Shown one piece after another: positions 63,767 to 64,000 of a DNA stretch of 64,000 nucleotides. The notes beneath the pieces were generated by a model, which saw only the letters and a list, made by a program, of their open reading frames with translations, did no database searches and had not been told where the DNA came from. The DNA lies in NCBI GenBank assembly GCA_016213675.1, contig JACQZW010000021.1, positions 1 through 64,000 of the forward strand, read 5' to 3'. Position 1 is the stretch's first letter. Each line of letters starts with the position of its first letter. A program made the translations under genes and the position numbers. This stretch comes from Acidobacteriota bacterium. GTDB lineage: Bacteria; Acidobacteriota; Thermoanaerobaculia; Thermoanaerobaculales; Thermoanaerobaculaceae.

Positions 63767-64000
63767 GTGCCTGAGCCGGACCTCCCGGCGTCGGCGCCTC
63801 GGCCCGATCCGCCGGCGATAACGGCCGACCTCACCCTGGGGCAGGCGGCCAGAACCTGGGCCCGCATCGGGCTCGAGAGCTTCGGCGGTCCGGCGGGGCA
63901 GATCGCGGTGATGCACAGGGTGCTCGTGGAGGAGAAGCGGTGGATCGGCGAGAGTCGCTTTCTCCACGCGCTGAGCTACTGCATGCTGCTGCCCGGACCG
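63767..64000 (+). CDS. chrA: ChrA, chromate transporter, N-terminal part (runs out of window)
   Basis: The first 78 residues only. After a Pro-rich start comes [39 protein letters not shown] and [12 protein letters not shown], the N-terminal signature of ChrA (long-chain CHR family). It exports chromate across the inner membrane. The GTG at 63767 is the most likely start; GTG 63734 is also in frame. Confidence 0.92.
   Translation, partial: MPEPDLPASAPRPDPPAITADLTLGQAARTWARIGLESFGGPAGQIAVMHRVLVEEKRWIGESRFLHALSYCMLLPGP

Overview
The window is GC-rich throughout, with dense, mostly plus-strand operons, many GTG starts and frequent ATGA/GTGA stop-start overlaps. It looks like one chromosome segment of a free-living, metabolically flexible, anaerobic or facultative Gram-negative-type bacterium. 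Protein architecture (CHRD plus Pro/Thr-rich linker plus cytochrome c end, MglA-type GTPase with a long tail, MacB-type exporter beside an NtrC-type regulator) and CATTGCGAGGA-type interspersed repeats would fit Acidobacteriota or a neighbouring phylum. That placement is an inference of low confidence.

Layout. 1-3134: end of groEL, a terminator, and a secreted CHRD/c-type-cytochrome protein. 3663-9003: hoxEFUYH-hoxW, an NAD-linked bidirectional [NiFe]-hydrogenase (group 3d type). 9138-13731: hydBGDA plus a protease, an NAD(P)-linked cytosolic hydrogenase (group 3b type). 13963-27555: a formate-dehydrogenase-like protein without its metal-ligand residue, second copies of HydB and HydG, a HycI-type protease and a complete Hyf-type membrane hydrogenase with three antiporter-like subunits (group 4 type). 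27552-29522: a response regulator and a histidine kinase. 29914-35385: hybOABC-hybD, a Tat-exported, membrane-linked uptake hydrogenase (group 1c type). 37475-43954: hypABFCDE and a nickel permease. Four different [NiFe]-hydrogenases, four maturation proteases and the shared maturation machinery therefore lie within about 40 kb.

How they may work together (inference). The 3d and 3b enzymes exchange electrons between H2 and NAD(P)H in the cytoplasm. The membrane complex appears wired to a pyridine nucleotide through its HydB/HydG copies and could evolve H2 while pumping ions. The Hyb enzyme would recover H2 into the quinone pool. The first three operons each carry a Rex-like NADH/NAD+ operator (TTGTGAA-N4-TTCACAA type) just downstream of a sigma70-like promoter; none is seen before hyb. 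hypF, needed to mature all four enzymes, is interrupted by one in-frame TAG.

43955-62261 is ordinary chromosome with repeats: a lipid-A-type membrane protein and glycosyltransferase, a C26 peptidase, membrane proteins, der, an MglA-like GTPase with a long disordered tail, a MerR regulator, a GIY-YIG nuclease gene flanked by palindromic repeats, an STT3-like protein, tRNA-Pro(GGG), a 116-bp tandem repeat, and a MacB-type ABC exporter with its own two-component pair. The end holds a decayed RND-pump fragment followed by chrB and the start of chrA (chromate resistance).
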